DNA of 64,000 nt, taken from positions 29,040-93,039 of the IMG/VR virus record IMGVR_UViG_3300029319_008653; one strand, written 5' to 3'. How positions within the stretch are numbered: position 1 is the first letter of the stretch; the number at the start of each line of letters is the position of its first letter. The DNA is from a virus. Shown here in pieces: positions 8,356-16,389 of the stretch. A model generated the notes under the pieces. It did no database searches. It was not told where the DNA came from and saw only the letters and a list, made by a program, of their open reading frames with translations. Both the position numbers and the translations under genes were made by a program.

Positions 8356-8882
8356 TACCAAGATGGTTTTTTTGTACCTGTCCAAGTAGCGAATGGTTTA
8401 TCTTTTCTAATATATTCCTTATACTTTTCTAATGTAGATAGTTTATCAAACTCAGGATTTTTTCTGCATTCACAGTTATCACTTATAGCAACTGCAAATG
8501 GTGTTCTACTTTGTTTAGTAATATTAGTATTATGTATATTATTACCGCACCATTCAATAAAAGATAAAGTATGATGAGGTTTACTATCGGGCCATCTAAA
8601 ATCTCTTTCTTTAAACATCCTTAATGTATGATCTACTAACCATTTAAAGTTATCTTTAGATTCTCTAGTCCATTTACTACATTGGTGATTAAAATAACCT
8701 CTACCACTCTTACGAGGTTTACCAAGTTTAGTACGCGGGCAATCTTTATGATTTAATACTTCTTGATCAAATGCATGAGCTAACATTATAGCTCCTTCTA
8801 TTTGCATTTTAGATCTTACATGCTGATCGCAAAGTTCAATTGCTGCTATATCAGGATCATCATTAGTACAAAATATATTCAT
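8352..8882 (-). CDS. Conserved phage protein of unknown function
   Basis: The 176-residue protein starts MNIFCTNDDPDIAAIELCDQ and continues HVRSKMQIEGAIMLAHAF, a pattern (MNIFxxDxDPxxxA, DxHVxKMxxE) shared by conserved hypothetical proteins of T4-like and other large phages. It is rich in His, Cys and Trp (CSKWTRES, HHTLSFIEWCGNN), which suggests a metal or nucleic-acid-binding enzyme, but I cannot assign an activity. Its promoter, a GGAACT-N4-TATAAT element, overlaps the last codons of the folE2 gene on the same strand. It converges on, and overlaps by 4 bases, the retropepsin-like gene. Confidence 0.6.
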   Translation of the reverse strand: MNIFCTNDDPDIAAIELCDQHVRSKMQIEGAIMLAHAFDQEVLNHKDCPRTKLGKPRKSGRGYFNHQCSKWTRESKDNFKWLVDHTLRMFKERDFRWPDSKPHHTLSFIEWCGNNIHNTNITKQSRTPFAVAISDNCECRKNPEFDKLSTLEKYKEYIRKDKPFATWTGTKKPSWY

Positions 8883-8888
8883 ACAATG

Positions 8889-8904
8889 ATTATATTCTAG
8901 TTCC
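8889..8904 (-). promoter_or_regulatory. GGAACT-N4-TATAAT promoter element
   Basis: On the minus strand GGAACT (8904-8899), four bases, then TATAAT (8894-8889), then 6 nt to the ATG at 8882. The same 16-base arrangement occurs before the genes at 14108, 32363 and 61936. Confidence 0.55.
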
Positions 8905-9953
8905 TATCGTAAGCCAGTAGATTCAAATACATCTCTCGCTACACCAGCAGAAAAGCCTCCTTCTATACCTTTAACAATAACAGATATAGCATTATGACTA
9001 TGAAGACTTTCATTATGAGAAGCTACAATTTTAAAGTCTTTAATACGAGACTCACTATTAAGTTTTTCATATAGTAACCTTACAGCATCTTCTACAAACT
9101 TAAGAAATGCACCGTTCTTTTCAGCAAAAGCTTGCTCATCTTCTCTCTTAACCATAACTTGAGTTTCAGTCTGCAAAGCAGCTAAGCATAGTTCTTGAAT
9201 ATCTTCAATCCATAACATATCGTCAAACTTAACACTAACACGAGCTACACTTCTTTGACTATGAGGTACAGTAGCGCGATTACGATACTTTTCAGCATGC
9301 TCACTTAACTCAAAACTACAAGGACAAGCAGAAGAGTAAACAAAGTCAAAATGAATATATTTCTTAAACTCACCATCTTTAGTAAGATCACCTTCGAATA
9401 CAACATCATAATATTGATAGCCTTCTAAACCACTACGTAAACTTTTTTGCTTGATAGGATATGAAATCTTAAGCATTATACGAGAATCAAATACTTTAAG
9501 ATTTTCTTTATAAGTTTCTAATACATCTTTAATTTTATCAATACTAAATATCTCATCTTTATGATCATAAAAGCTTCTCATAATACGAGACATATTAATA
9601 CCTTTCTTATGAGCTTCTAATGATACACTACCAGTTACACTAGTTTCTAATTCAATAGTTTTACCATCTCTCTTTTTATAATTAAGAGGTAATCTAAAAT
9701 TATGTATACCAACTTGCTGAATAGGTACAGCTGCACCTTGAATTAAACTAGAAGGACCATTTTGAAGATCGGGTAGAGAAGATATATATTTTTTATCGGC
9801 ATTAACATTATCATCATAAACTCTTATAGGAGGAAAATAGCCTTTAGCAAACTCTTCTCCCATAATTTCCTTAGCAATAACATCTTTTTCACCAGTTAGT
9901 TCATCATCTTCACCTAACCACTCATAACCAGTATCTGAAACTTTTTTACTCAT
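8904..9953 (-). CDS. folE2: GTP cyclohydrolase FolE2 (type IB)
   Basis: The protein matches the COG1469 (FolE2/MptA) cyclohydrolases, which open GTP to 7,8-dihydroneopterin triphosphate, the first step towards folate and 7-deazaguanines. Diagnostic segments are VGIHNFRLPL near residue 80, YSSACPCSFELSEHAE with the metal-binding Cys, VPHSQRSVARV, and HNESLHSHNAISVI near the C-terminus. Length 349 residues is somewhat above the bacterial average because of an acidic N-terminal extension. Since QueD, QueE, QueF and a DpdA-like transglycosylase are encoded in the same window, its role is probably deazaguanine supply for DNA modification rather than folate. It has its own TATAAT element 6 nt before the ATG. 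Confidence 0.9.
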   Translation of the reverse strand: MSKKVSDTGYEWLGEDDELTGEKDVIAKEIMGEEFAKGYFPPIRVYDDNVNADKKYISSLPDLQNGPSSLIQGAAVPIQQVGIHNFRLPLNYKKRDGKTIELETSVTGSVSLEAHKKGINMSRIMRSFYDHKDEIFSIDKIKDVLETYKENLKVFDSRIMLKISYPIKQKSLRSGLEGYQYYDVVFEGDLTKDGEFKKYIHFDFVYSSACPCSFELSEHAEKYRNRATVPHSQRSVARVSVKFDDMLWIEDIQELCLAALQTETQVMVKREDEQAFAEKNGAFLKFVEDAVRLLYEKLNSESRIKDFKIVASHNESLHSHNAISVIVKGIEGGFSAGVARDVFESTGLR

Positions 9954-9959
9954 ACCTCT

Positions 9960-9965
9960 ATTATA
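9960..9965 (-). promoter_or_regulatory. TATAAT element before folE2
   Basis: Minus-strand TATAAT ends 6 nt before the folE2 ATG (9953), within ATACTATATAATAGAGGT. The predicted +1 falls on the start codon. Confidence 0.45.
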
Positions 9966-10001
9966 TAGTATTAGACTAAAAAATCAATAAATAAAATTGA
10001 T

Positions 10002-12239
10002 ATGAGTAGTTTTTTAAAAAAAATCAATGAGTATAAAGCACCTGTAATGGCTCCGAAATCAGAAGATGATAGTGCTGCCATGGCAGGTATGAAGACAGGA
10101 TTTGATAAACCAAAACAAGCTGTTGCTTCAGCAGGTAGAAAAGTTACCGGTGTAATGGGTAGAGTAGCCTCGGGGTTAGGAAAAGTTAAAAAAGCTGCTG
10201 ATATGATTAAAACTGTAGGTACAGGTGAATGGAGTATAGATAATTTATTAGACGGAATGATTAAAAAAGCTAGAGATCAGCAATCAGGAAAAATAACTTT
10301 ATTCGGTCAACCGGGTCACAACTTAGTAATGTTAGGTAAAGGTTATATTGAATCTATAAAATCTATGCAAGGTAAAGAGCCTGATGAAATAGTAGATGAT
10401 ACAGAAGCAGTTGATGTAGAAAAATCTGTAGAAAAAGGTGATGTTGAAACTAAAAAAGAAGGTGATGTAGAGACAAAAAAAGAAGGTGATGTAGAGACTA
10501 AAAAAGAAAGTTTTCTTGATAAAGTTGATAATCTTCTTTTTGAAGTAACAAAAGCTGAAGGTGATAAAATAAGAGCGAAAGCTGAAGAATTAGGTATACC
10601 TATAAAAACTAAATCAGGTAAACCTATAGGACCTGCAAGATTACAAGGTAGAATAGATAGAAAATTAGCAGAATTAAAGGCAGATGAAAAACAAAGAAAA
10701 TTAGATCTTACAGATGATGACAAAGCGGTGAATAAAGCAACTGATGCTAAAGAATCAGAAAAAGAAACTAAAGAAGAAACTAAAGAAGATACTAAAGAAA
10801 AAACCAAAGAAGATGCTAAAGAAGAAACCAAAGAAGATACTAAGAAAAGTACTGGTGATAAAACGTTTAAACCAATTGGTGATACGGTAAGCGCAAAAGC
10901 TAGATTAACACCGTTAGTTGCAGATGTACTAGGTGTTAAAGATGAAGAGTTGGTTAGATATACAAATTATATATCAAAAAATTTCGGTGCAGTATTAACA
11001 GCAATTCAAAAAGCTTATGGACCAGATTCTGAATATGCTAAAAAAGAAGACAGTAAGCCTTTAGATTTTACATTTGAATTGAAGGGATTTGGGAGAATTT
11101 CAGATAAGGAGCAAGAAGATTTAAAGAAAAAACAAGAAACTAAAGAGGTAAAAGAATCAACTATTTTAAAATTAATAGAAGAAAGCGTTGCAACTGATAT
11201 AGCTGATAAAGCTGGAAGAGACGGTGCAGAAAAATTAGTTAAAGGTATGGAAGCTATATACCCAGGTAAACAAATTACTTTTAAAACACCTGAACCGGAT
11301 CCTAAGCCTGAACCTGAACCAGAAGATGAACCTGAAGTTGAACAAGATATTCTAACTACTGCTACTAAATTTTCACTAGTTAACGGAAAGGATTATGGAG
11401 AAGAGAGACAATATACATTAAAGCCTCAAGAAGATAAAGTTGGTGAATATCTTACAGCAAAGGGTATAAAGTTTATTACATATGTACAAAAACCAAAACC
11501 AAGAGCACTTACCGGCGGTAAAGGTGGTCAAATAGGTTCAAATTTTGAATTATCTAAATCCTCTCAAGGTAGATTAATTGCCTATGATGATGAAAATCAA
11601 GTAATATCTCAGTTAAATGTTGATGCTCCATATGAGTGGAATTCAACTGAAAAGGCATATTCATTATCTCGAAATAATACAGTTAAAATAGGACCTGACC
11701 CTGCTAAAGGCGAAATGGGATTTGCTACTGATGCTGAAGAAATATATTTTTCTGACCCCAATAGAAAATATATAACGTTAGTTAAAGATCGAAAACAAGC
11801 GGATGAATCACTAAAAAATGCTAATTACCCCGGCAATAAAATATTACTTGGAGGAGACTTAAGAGCAGAGTTTGATCAAAAACTATTTAAAAAATATGCT
11901 ATAGTTAGAACTGATGAAGAAGGTAATTTTATAGTTAATGTAAGGCAGCCTTTACCTTTAGCTCCTGCTGATGTTTTAGAAATGCAAAAACGTAATAGAG
12001 CTTTAGCTGGTCCAAGTGCTGGTAAAACTGCTACTGGCGGTACAGGAAAAACTGAAACTACTACAACGACTACAACGACGACTACACCAGGAGTTAAAAA
12101 AGATGTTAAGCAAGGTCAAGGTGTTCTAATTGATCCAACTACGGGTAAACCAATAACAGGTGAGAGAGTACCTAAAGATCAGAATGAAGAAGAAAAAGTA
12201 GTAAGTAAATATTTGGAAAAAATAGAAGAATATTTATAA
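10002..12239 (+). CDS. Large repetitive low-complexity protein, probably virion-associated
   Basis: I recognise no enzyme domain in this 745-residue protein. It has a basic, Ala/Gly-rich N-terminal part (residues 1-110), three perfect copies of the octapeptide GDVETKKE (146-169), a KETKEETKEDTKE run (about 250-285), a Pro/Glu-rich linker (PEPDPKPEPEPEDEPE), a globular middle part, and a Thr tract near residue 690. Interspersed amphipathic helices (SFLDKVDNLLFEV, STILKLIEESVATDI) look like repeats of the N-terminal FLKKINEY segment and of the C-terminal YLEKIEEYL. A virion-internal or structural role is plausible; this is inference. The antisense frame is open only because of the repeats. Confidence 0.6.
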   Translation: MSSFLKKINEYKAPVMAPKSEDDSAAMAGMKTGFDKPKQAVASAGRKVTGVMGRVASGLGKVKKAADMIKTVGTGEWSIDNLLDGMIKKARDQQSGKITLFGQPGHNLVMLGKGYIESIKSMQGKEPDEIVDDTEAVDVEKSVEKGDVETKKEGDVETKKEGDVETKKESFLDKVDNLLFEVTKAEGDKIRAKAEELGIPIKTKSGKPIGPARLQGRIDRKLAELKADEKQRKLDLTDDDKAVNKATDAKESEKETKEETKEDTKEKTKEDAKEETKEDTKKSTGDKTFKPIGDTVSAKARLTPLVADVLGVKDEELVRYTNYISKNFGAVLTAIQKAYGPDSEYAKKEDSKPLDFTFELKGFGRISDKEQEDLKKKQETKEVKESTILKLIEESVATDIADKAGRDGAEKLVKGMEAIYPGKQITFKTPEPDPKPEPEPEDEPEVEQDILTTATKFSLVNGKDYGEERQYTLKPQEDKVGEYLTAKGIKFITYVQKPKPRALTGGKGGQIGSNFELSKSSQGRLIAYDDENQVISQLNVDAPYEWNSTEKAYSLSRNNTVKIGPDPAKGEMGFATDAEEIYFSDPNRKYITLVKDRKQADESLKNANYPGNKILLGGDLRAEFDQKLFKKYAIVRTDEEGNFIVNVRQPLPLAPADVLEMQKRNRALAGPSAGKTATGGTGKTETTTTTTTTTTPGVKKDVKQGQGVLIDPTTGKPITGERVPKDQNEEEKVVSKYLEKIEEYL
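10437..10508 (+). repeat. Three tandem 24-bp units inside the 745-residue protein gene
   Basis: Units at 10437-10460, 10461-10484 and 10485-10508 each encode GDVETKKE. They differ by a few synonymous bases (gttgaaact, gtagagaca, gtagagact), so the protein repeat is maintained while the DNA drifts. Confidence 0.9.
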
Positions 12240-12341
12240 ACAAGCCTCCTCTTTCTTTCTTCTTATCTAAAGATATTTTAACAAACAGTTTTTAAAAGGC
12301 AACTAACTTTTTTTATTTTTTTATAGTTGAATATAGTTAAG

Positions 12342-12354
12342 TATATATTATAAT
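12342..12354 (+). promoter_or_regulatory. TATATATTATAAT element before queD
   Basis: TATAAT at 12349-12354 is 6 nt before the ATG at 12361. The roughly 120-base gap upstream (12240-12360) is pyrimidine-rich and shows no hairpin; this element is all I see in it. Confidence 0.5.
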
Positions 12355-12360
12355 ATTGGT

Positions 12361-13068
12361 ATGAGTTATTTTAAATCAACAAAAATTATTCCTATGGGGT
12401 CTACTGCGTTTCGTCAATGGAGAGCTGGTAGTCATTGTAAATTTATTCATGGTTATCGCTTACAGACTAAGCTTTGGTTTGGTTTAAATAAAGGCGCTAC
12501 GCTTGATGATAAAAATTGGGTCTTTGATTTCGGTGGTTGTAAAGAGATCAAAAAGCTTTTAGAAGATCAATTTGATCATACGTTTTGTGCAGCAGCTGAT
12601 GATCCTGAATTAGAAACTTTTCAACAACTAGATGCTTCCGGTCTAATTCAATTAAGAGTTATGGATGGTGTTGGTATTGAGAAGACTGCTGAATGGGTAT
12701 ATCAAGCTGTTAGTAAGTATGTTAAAGAATCTACTAATGGTAGAGTTAAGATTGATAAGGTAGAAGTTTGGGAACATGAAGGCAATAGTGCTATCTATGA
12801 TACTCGACTTAATACTTTAAATAATACAGATTCTAGTTATGTAGATCATAGAATCTTTAATAAAGATAAGGCACATGAAAAGGCTTTAGAAGAGGATAAG
12901 CGAAGAGAATGCTTATGCAAAGAAGAGTCAGTTGAAGAAAAACCACCAGTGGAAGTAAAGCAAAGCAATCCTACTCCACAAGGACCGGTACCTGCACCTT
13001 CAACATCACAAAATGTTACTAAAGGTGGAATGAGTAACCCATTTGCAGGTACATCATGGGGTGATTAA
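12361..13068 (+). CDS. queD: 6-carboxy-tetrahydropterin synthase-like QueD with C-terminal extension
   Basis: The first 155 residues match the 6-pyruvoyl-tetrahydropterin synthase/QueD family, which converts dihydroneopterin triphosphate to 6-carboxy-tetrahydropterin on the way to preQ0. The blocks STAFRQWRAGSHCKFIHGY (catalytic Cys, zinc His), WVFDFGG, FDHTFCAAADDPE and VEVWEHEGNSAIY appear in order. The usual HGH zinc pair reads HGY, as in the 'FRQWRA' subfamily. A tail of about 80 residues, charged then Pro-rich and ending NPFAGTSWGD, is not part of the enzyme. The downstream small gene follows directly. Confidence 0.85.
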   Translation: MSYFKSTKIIPMGSTAFRQWRAGSHCKFIHGYRLQTKLWFGLNKGATLDDKNWVFDFGGCKEIKKLLEDQFDHTFCAAADDPELETFQQLDASGLIQLRVMDGVGIEKTAEWVYQAVSKYVKESTNGRVKIDKVEVWEHEGNSAIYDTRLNTLNNTDSSYVDHRIFNKDKAHEKALEEDKRRECLCKEESVEEKPPVEVKQSNPTPQGPVPAPSTSQNVTKGGMSNPFAGTSWGD

Positions 13069-13277
13069 TGAACGGTATACCTAGAGAAAGAGACCCTAAT
13101 CTCGTAAAACTTGAAAACGATGTCTTTGGTAAAATGACACAAAAATTACGAGAGTCTCTTCCTCCGGAAGTTCAGGATCAACCTAAAAAATCAGATACTA
13201 CTCATGTAAGTTTTGAAGATGCCTTACGTGAACTATCATCACTCGATAGTCTCAAGCCTACTGACGATAAATCTTAG
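13068..13277 (+). CDS. Small acidic conserved protein of unknown function
   Basis: The 69-residue protein begins at an ATG that touches the queD stop (TAATG), so it is probably translationally coupled. It is charged, without membrane segment or cysteine, and ends in SSLDSLKPTDDKS. Its last 39 bases overlap the 3' end of the convergent phoH-like gene. No function can be assigned. Confidence 0.55.
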   Translation: MNGIPRERDPNLVKLENDVFGKMTQKLRESLPPEVQDQPKKSDTTHVSFEDALRELSSLDSLKPTDDKS

Positions 13278-13997
13278 AATTTTACTCCTAACAATATCAG
13301 TTTTATCAAACTTATACACGTTAATACCCTCGTCGGAACATTCTAATGAGCTAAAAGCATTAAGTATTTTACCGTAACCGCTTTTACCGTTAATATCTGA
13401 TTGTAAAGTATCACCTACTATAATATATTTTGAGTTATGACCGAACCTAGTCATTATAGTAGTTAGTTCGCTTAATGTAAGATTTTGTGCCTCATCAATT
13501 ATAACACAAGAGTTCCTAAAAGTTAATCCTCTTGTAAAATTAACAGGAACACATTTTACATAACCTTTAGCAAATAGATTATTTGATACACCGGGTGGTA
13601 ATAATTCATCTAATTTATCAATTAACGGCATAGACCACGGGGCAAATTTTGCTTCCACTTCACCAGGTAAGGAACCTAACTGTCTAGAAGCGCTTTCTAC
13701 TATAGATCTAATGTAAACTATTTCTTCAATAGCTTGTGTTTTTAATAAGTTTAGTGCAGCTAGCACTGCGATATACGTTTTAGCTGTACCTGCGGGCCCG
13801 TCTACTACACACATATGTGTGTCATTATTAGCTTCTGCATCCTCAAGGAATTTAAGTTGTTGACCGGTGAGTTTATAATGATGATTAATCTTAAAATCCA
13901 GATCCCAATCACGTGAAGATCTGGTATTATGCATTTGCTTTACGGCTTGTCTTTTTACTATTTTTGTACCTTTTACGGCACTAGATTTCTTTGCCAT
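13239..13997 (-). CDS. phoH: PhoH-like P-loop ATPase
   Basis: The protein has a Walker A motif GPAGTAKT (about residues 69-76), a Walker B motif CVIIDEAQNLT, and the PhoH-family blocks IYIRSIVESASRQLGSLPG and KYIIVGDTLQSDI. PhoH ATPases are widespread in marine phages and probably act on RNA or nucleoprotein; their phage role is unsettled. An upstream GTG at 14003 is in frame, but I choose the ATG at 13997 (MAKKSSAVKG) because of the TATA-rich element just before it. An N-terminal basic tail (AVKGTKIVKRQAVKQ) precedes the ATPase domain. Confidence 0.85.
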   Translation of the reverse strand: MAKKSSAVKGTKIVKRQAVKQMHNTRSSRDWDLDFKINHHYKLTGQQLKFLEDAEANNDTHMCVVDGPAGTAKTYIAVLAALNLLKTQAIEEIVYIRSIVESASRQLGSLPGEVEAKFAPWSMPLIDKLDELLPPGVSNNLFAKGYVKCVPVNFTRGLTFRNSCVIIDEAQNLTLSELTTIMTRFGHNSKYIIVGDTLQSDINGKSGYGKILNAFSSLECSDEGINVYKFDKTDIVRSKILRFIVSRLETIE

Positions 13998-14085
13998 ATA
14001 CACATATTTATACTATAATATAGGGGTATTTCGTAGTAAAAAAATGAGTCATAAATTAATAAATAAAGTAATCTTGATTACTAGA

Positions 14086-14101
14086 GGAACTATTATATAA
14101 T
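14086..14101 (+). promoter_or_regulatory. GGAACT-N4-TATAAT promoter before queE
   Basis: GGAACT at 14086-14091, ATTA, TATAAT at 14096-14101, then 6 nt to the ATG at 14108. It should drive the queE-speD-speD2-speE operon that ends at the terminator at 17053. Confidence 0.6.
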
Positions 14102-14107
14102 AAAATT

Positions 14108-14851
14108 ATGGGATTAGATACGTTAAGTTTAAGTGATGATAAAGTGTTTTATACTCTAGAAGGAGAAGGTCTGCATATTGGTCAACCTTCTGTTTTTATG
14201 AGATTAGCAATGTGTAATTTAACCTGTAAAGGTTTTGCATCTGAAGATTCTCCGCATGGTTGCGATTCATTCGTATCATGGTCAGTAAAGAATAAATTTA
14301 CTTATGAAGATTTAAATTGGTACTTCGAAGATAATGGATTCGATGAAGAATTAAAGAAAGGTGCTATATTAAAAATAACTGGCGGTGAACCTATGCTGCA
14401 ACAACGTAGACTATTAGAATGGTTACCTACTTTTGAAGAATGGTTTAAGTTTAAGCCTCGTATAGATTTTGAAAGTAATTCAAGTATTATGCCTAAAGAA
14501 GAATGGATTACTGATTGGAATGCTACTTTTACTCTATCTCCTAAGATGAGTAATAATGGAGATCCTGAAGCTCGTAGATATAAGCCCGAAGTATTAAAAT
14601 GGCATAATAGTCATAAAGAAAGTTGTTTTAAGTTTGTTATTAATGAACCTAGTGATCTAATAGAACTAACGCAAAAATATATTGACCCGGGTTATGTTGA
14701 TAGAGATAAAATTTGGTTAATGCCTTGTTGTGGTTCAAGAGAAGAACATACAGAAAAATCTGCTATGGTAGCTGATTTGTGTAAAAGATATCATTTTAAA
14801 TTTAGTCCTAGATTGCAGTTAGTTATTTGGGACATGGCACTAAAAGTATAA
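14108..14851 (+). CDS. queE: 7-carboxy-7-deazaguanine synthase QueE (radical SAM), atypical cysteine motif
   Basis: QueE rearranges 6-carboxy-tetrahydropterin to 7-carboxy-7-deazaguanine using SAM and a [4Fe-4S] cluster. The start YTLEGEGLHIGQPSVFMRL is the typical QueE substrate and cluster approach, and ILKITGGEP the SAM-binding GGEP. The cluster cysteines are Cys36, Cys40 and Cys52, giving CX3CX11C instead of CX3CX2C; spaced variants are known in some QueE clades. Two further Cys (PCCGS) lie near residue 201. The gene leads an operon with polyamine genes, only 1 base from speD. Confidence 0.85.
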   Translation: MGLDTLSLSDDKVFYTLEGEGLHIGQPSVFMRLAMCNLTCKGFASEDSPHGCDSFVSWSVKNKFTYEDLNWYFEDNGFDEELKKGAILKITGGEPMLQQRRLLEWLPTFEEWFKFKPRIDFESNSSIMPKEEWITDWNATFTLSPKMSNNGDPEARRYKPEVLKWHNSHKESCFKFVINEPSDLIELTQKYIDPGYVDRDKIWLMPCCGSREEHTEKSAMVADLCKRYHFKFSPRLQLVIWDMALKV

Positions 14852-14852
14852 A

Positions 14853-15200
14853 ATGAGGTATCTAGCTAATCACCAGTTAATTGAATTATATGATTGCGAT
14901 CAAGATCTGCTAGAAAATGATACGTACGTAAAAAAAACATTTAAAGAAGCGGCTAAATTAGCTAATGCTACTGTTGTAAGCGAAAAGTTTCATAACTTTA
15001 GCCCTTATGGTTTAACGGGTGTTTTAGTAATTACTGAAAGCCATATTAGTATACATACATGGCCAGAGCATAAATATGTTGCAGTAGATGTATTTAGTTG
15101 CGACGATAAAGTAGATCATAAAAAGATATTAAATCATTTAAAAGTAAATTTATTTAGCACTAGAACAAAATCCAAATCAGTAAAAAGAGGAAAAGTATGA
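14853..15200 (+). CDS. speD: S-adenosylmethionine decarboxylase SpeD (canonical)
   Basis: The 115-residue proenzyme carries the complete signature ESHISIHTWPEHKYVAVDVFSC. Glu62-Ser63 is the autocleavage site that yields the pyruvoyl cofactor on Ser63, His68 the processing base and Cys83 the proton donor; the numbering equals that of the Thermotoga enzyme. It decarboxylates SAM to the aminopropyl donor for spermidine synthase, whose gene lies two places downstream. It overlaps its diverged paralogue by 4 bases (ATGA). Confidence 0.92.
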   Translation: MRYLANHQLIELYDCDQDLLENDTYVKKTFKEAAKLANATVVSEKFHNFSPYGLTGVLVITESHISIHTWPEHKYVAVDVFSCDDKVDHKKILNHLKVNLFSTRTKSKSVKRGKV

Positions 15201-15577
15201 CAGAAGAAGAATTTAATAAAGATGAATTATGGGGCATGTCTTTGTCACTAGATCTTTATGATTGTAATCCCGATACAATTAGGGATGCAGATAAAATTAA
15301 AGAGTATGTAAAAGAGCTTTGTGATAATGTTATTGATATGAAAAGATATGGAGAGTGTCAAGTAGTTCACTTTGGTGATGATCCGAAAGTTACAGGATTT
15401 TCTATGACTCAACTAATTGAAACTTCTTTAGTATCAGGCCATTTTGCTAATAATACTAATGCTGCATATCTTGATATTTTTTCATGCAAATGGTATGATG
15501 TACGTAAAGTAAAACAATTTAGCAAAAGATTTTTTGAAGCAGATGTATGTATAACAAACGTAAGCGAACGTCAATGA
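15197..15577 (+). CDS. Diverged SpeD paralogue, possible pyruvoyl-dependent amino acid decarboxylase
   Basis: The 126-residue protein aligns with its upstream neighbour without gaps over the active site: Ser77 (pyruvoyl position), His82 (+5) and Cys97 (+20) keep exact spacing in TSLVSGHFANNTNAAYLDIF plus SC. Two things differ. The residue before the serine is Thr76 rather than Glu, and the SAM-pocket HTWPE becomes HFANN. So the self-processing machinery seems retained while substrate recognition has changed. SpeD homologues that became arginine or ornithine decarboxylases are known; an inactive regulatory partner of SpeD (prozyme) is the alternative. The start has a good Shine-Dalgarno (AGAGGAAAAGT). 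Confidence 0.7.
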   Translation: MTEEEFNKDELWGMSLSLDLYDCNPDTIRDADKIKEYVKELCDNVIDMKRYGECQVVHFGDDPKVTGFSMTQLIETSLVSGHFANNTNAAYLDIFSCKWYDVRKVKQFSKRFFEADVCITNVSERQ

Positions 15578-16389
15578 TAGATGATAGTTGGGATAAAAAG
15601 AATGGTAGTTCTATCCATATAGAAGGAAATTTAATAGAACTATTTAACTCTAAATATCAACGCATAGAAGTTTATAATACTAAACGTTTTGGTAAACTAT
15701 TAAAGCTTGATGGAGTAATTCAATTAACTGAATTTGATGAAGCTAACTATCATGAGATGATAGCGCATGTACCTTTAAACATTCATAATACCCCTGATAA
15801 TGTATTAGTTATAGGTGGTGGCGACGGAGGAGCTATACGTGAGATTCTTAAGCATAAACATGTTAAAACTATTGATCTCGTTGAAATAGATAACTTTGTA
15901 ATAGATATATCAAAAAAGCATTTTCCGTACGTATCACAAGGATTAGATGATAGTAAAGTTACTATTATAAATGAAGATGGTGCAGAATATATTAAGAAAT
16001 GTAAAGATTTATATGATGTAATTATTATAGATTCTACTGATCCATTTAGTGTAGGAGAATCTTTATTTAAAGAAGAGTTTTATAAAAATCTTAAAGTTGC
16101 ATTAAAACCTAAGGGTATTGTAGTATCGCAATCTGAAAGTATGTTCTACAATAAGGATCTTATTAAGGATATGTACCTATTTAAACGTAAACATTTTAAT
16201 GCTGTGAGATATTATTATACTTTAGTACCTACATATCCTTCCGGTACTATAGGGTTTCATTTTTGTTCTGATGGTAATTATTTACCTATAGATATAAATG
16301 ATGATTTTAATAGAATCCCAGATCTAAAATATTACAACGAAATGATACATAAGAGTAGTTTTTTAACACCTAACGGGGTAAATACTTAA
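15574..16389 (+). CDS. speE: Spermidine synthase (aminopropyltransferase)
   Basis: The protein shows the SpeE blocks in order: YQRIEVYNTKRFGKLLKLDG, the binding-site LTEFDEANYHEMIAHVPL, the nucleotide loop VIGGGDGGAIRE, LVEIDNFVID, and DVIIIDSTDPF with the catalytic Asp. It transfers the aminopropyl group from decarboxylated SAM to putrescine or a related diamine. An in-frame ATG at 15547 would add 9 residues, but the ATG at 15574 makes the classic ATGA overlap with speD2 and starts MIDDSW, so I chose it. It completes the polyamine operon. Confidence 0.9.
   Translation: MIDDSWDKKNGSSIHIEGNLIELFNSKYQRIEVYNTKRFGKLLKLDGVIQLTEFDEANYHEMIAHVPLNIHNTPDNVLVIGGGDGGAIREILKHKHVKTIDLVEIDNFVIDISKKHFPYVSQGLDDSKVTIINEDGAEYIKKCKDLYDVIIIDSTDPFSVGESLFKEEFYKNLKVALKPKGIVVSQSESMFYNKDLIKDMYLFKRKHFNAVRYYYTLVPTYPSGTIGFHFCSDGNYLPIDINDDFNRIPDLKYYNEMIHKSSFLTPNGVNT

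Noticed and set aside
10343-10831. Long antisense frame of 162 codons opposite the repetitive protein
   Set aside because: It consists of Ser/Val/Leu repeats that mirror the low-complexity GDVETKKE and KEETKE coding on the other strand; no start signal.
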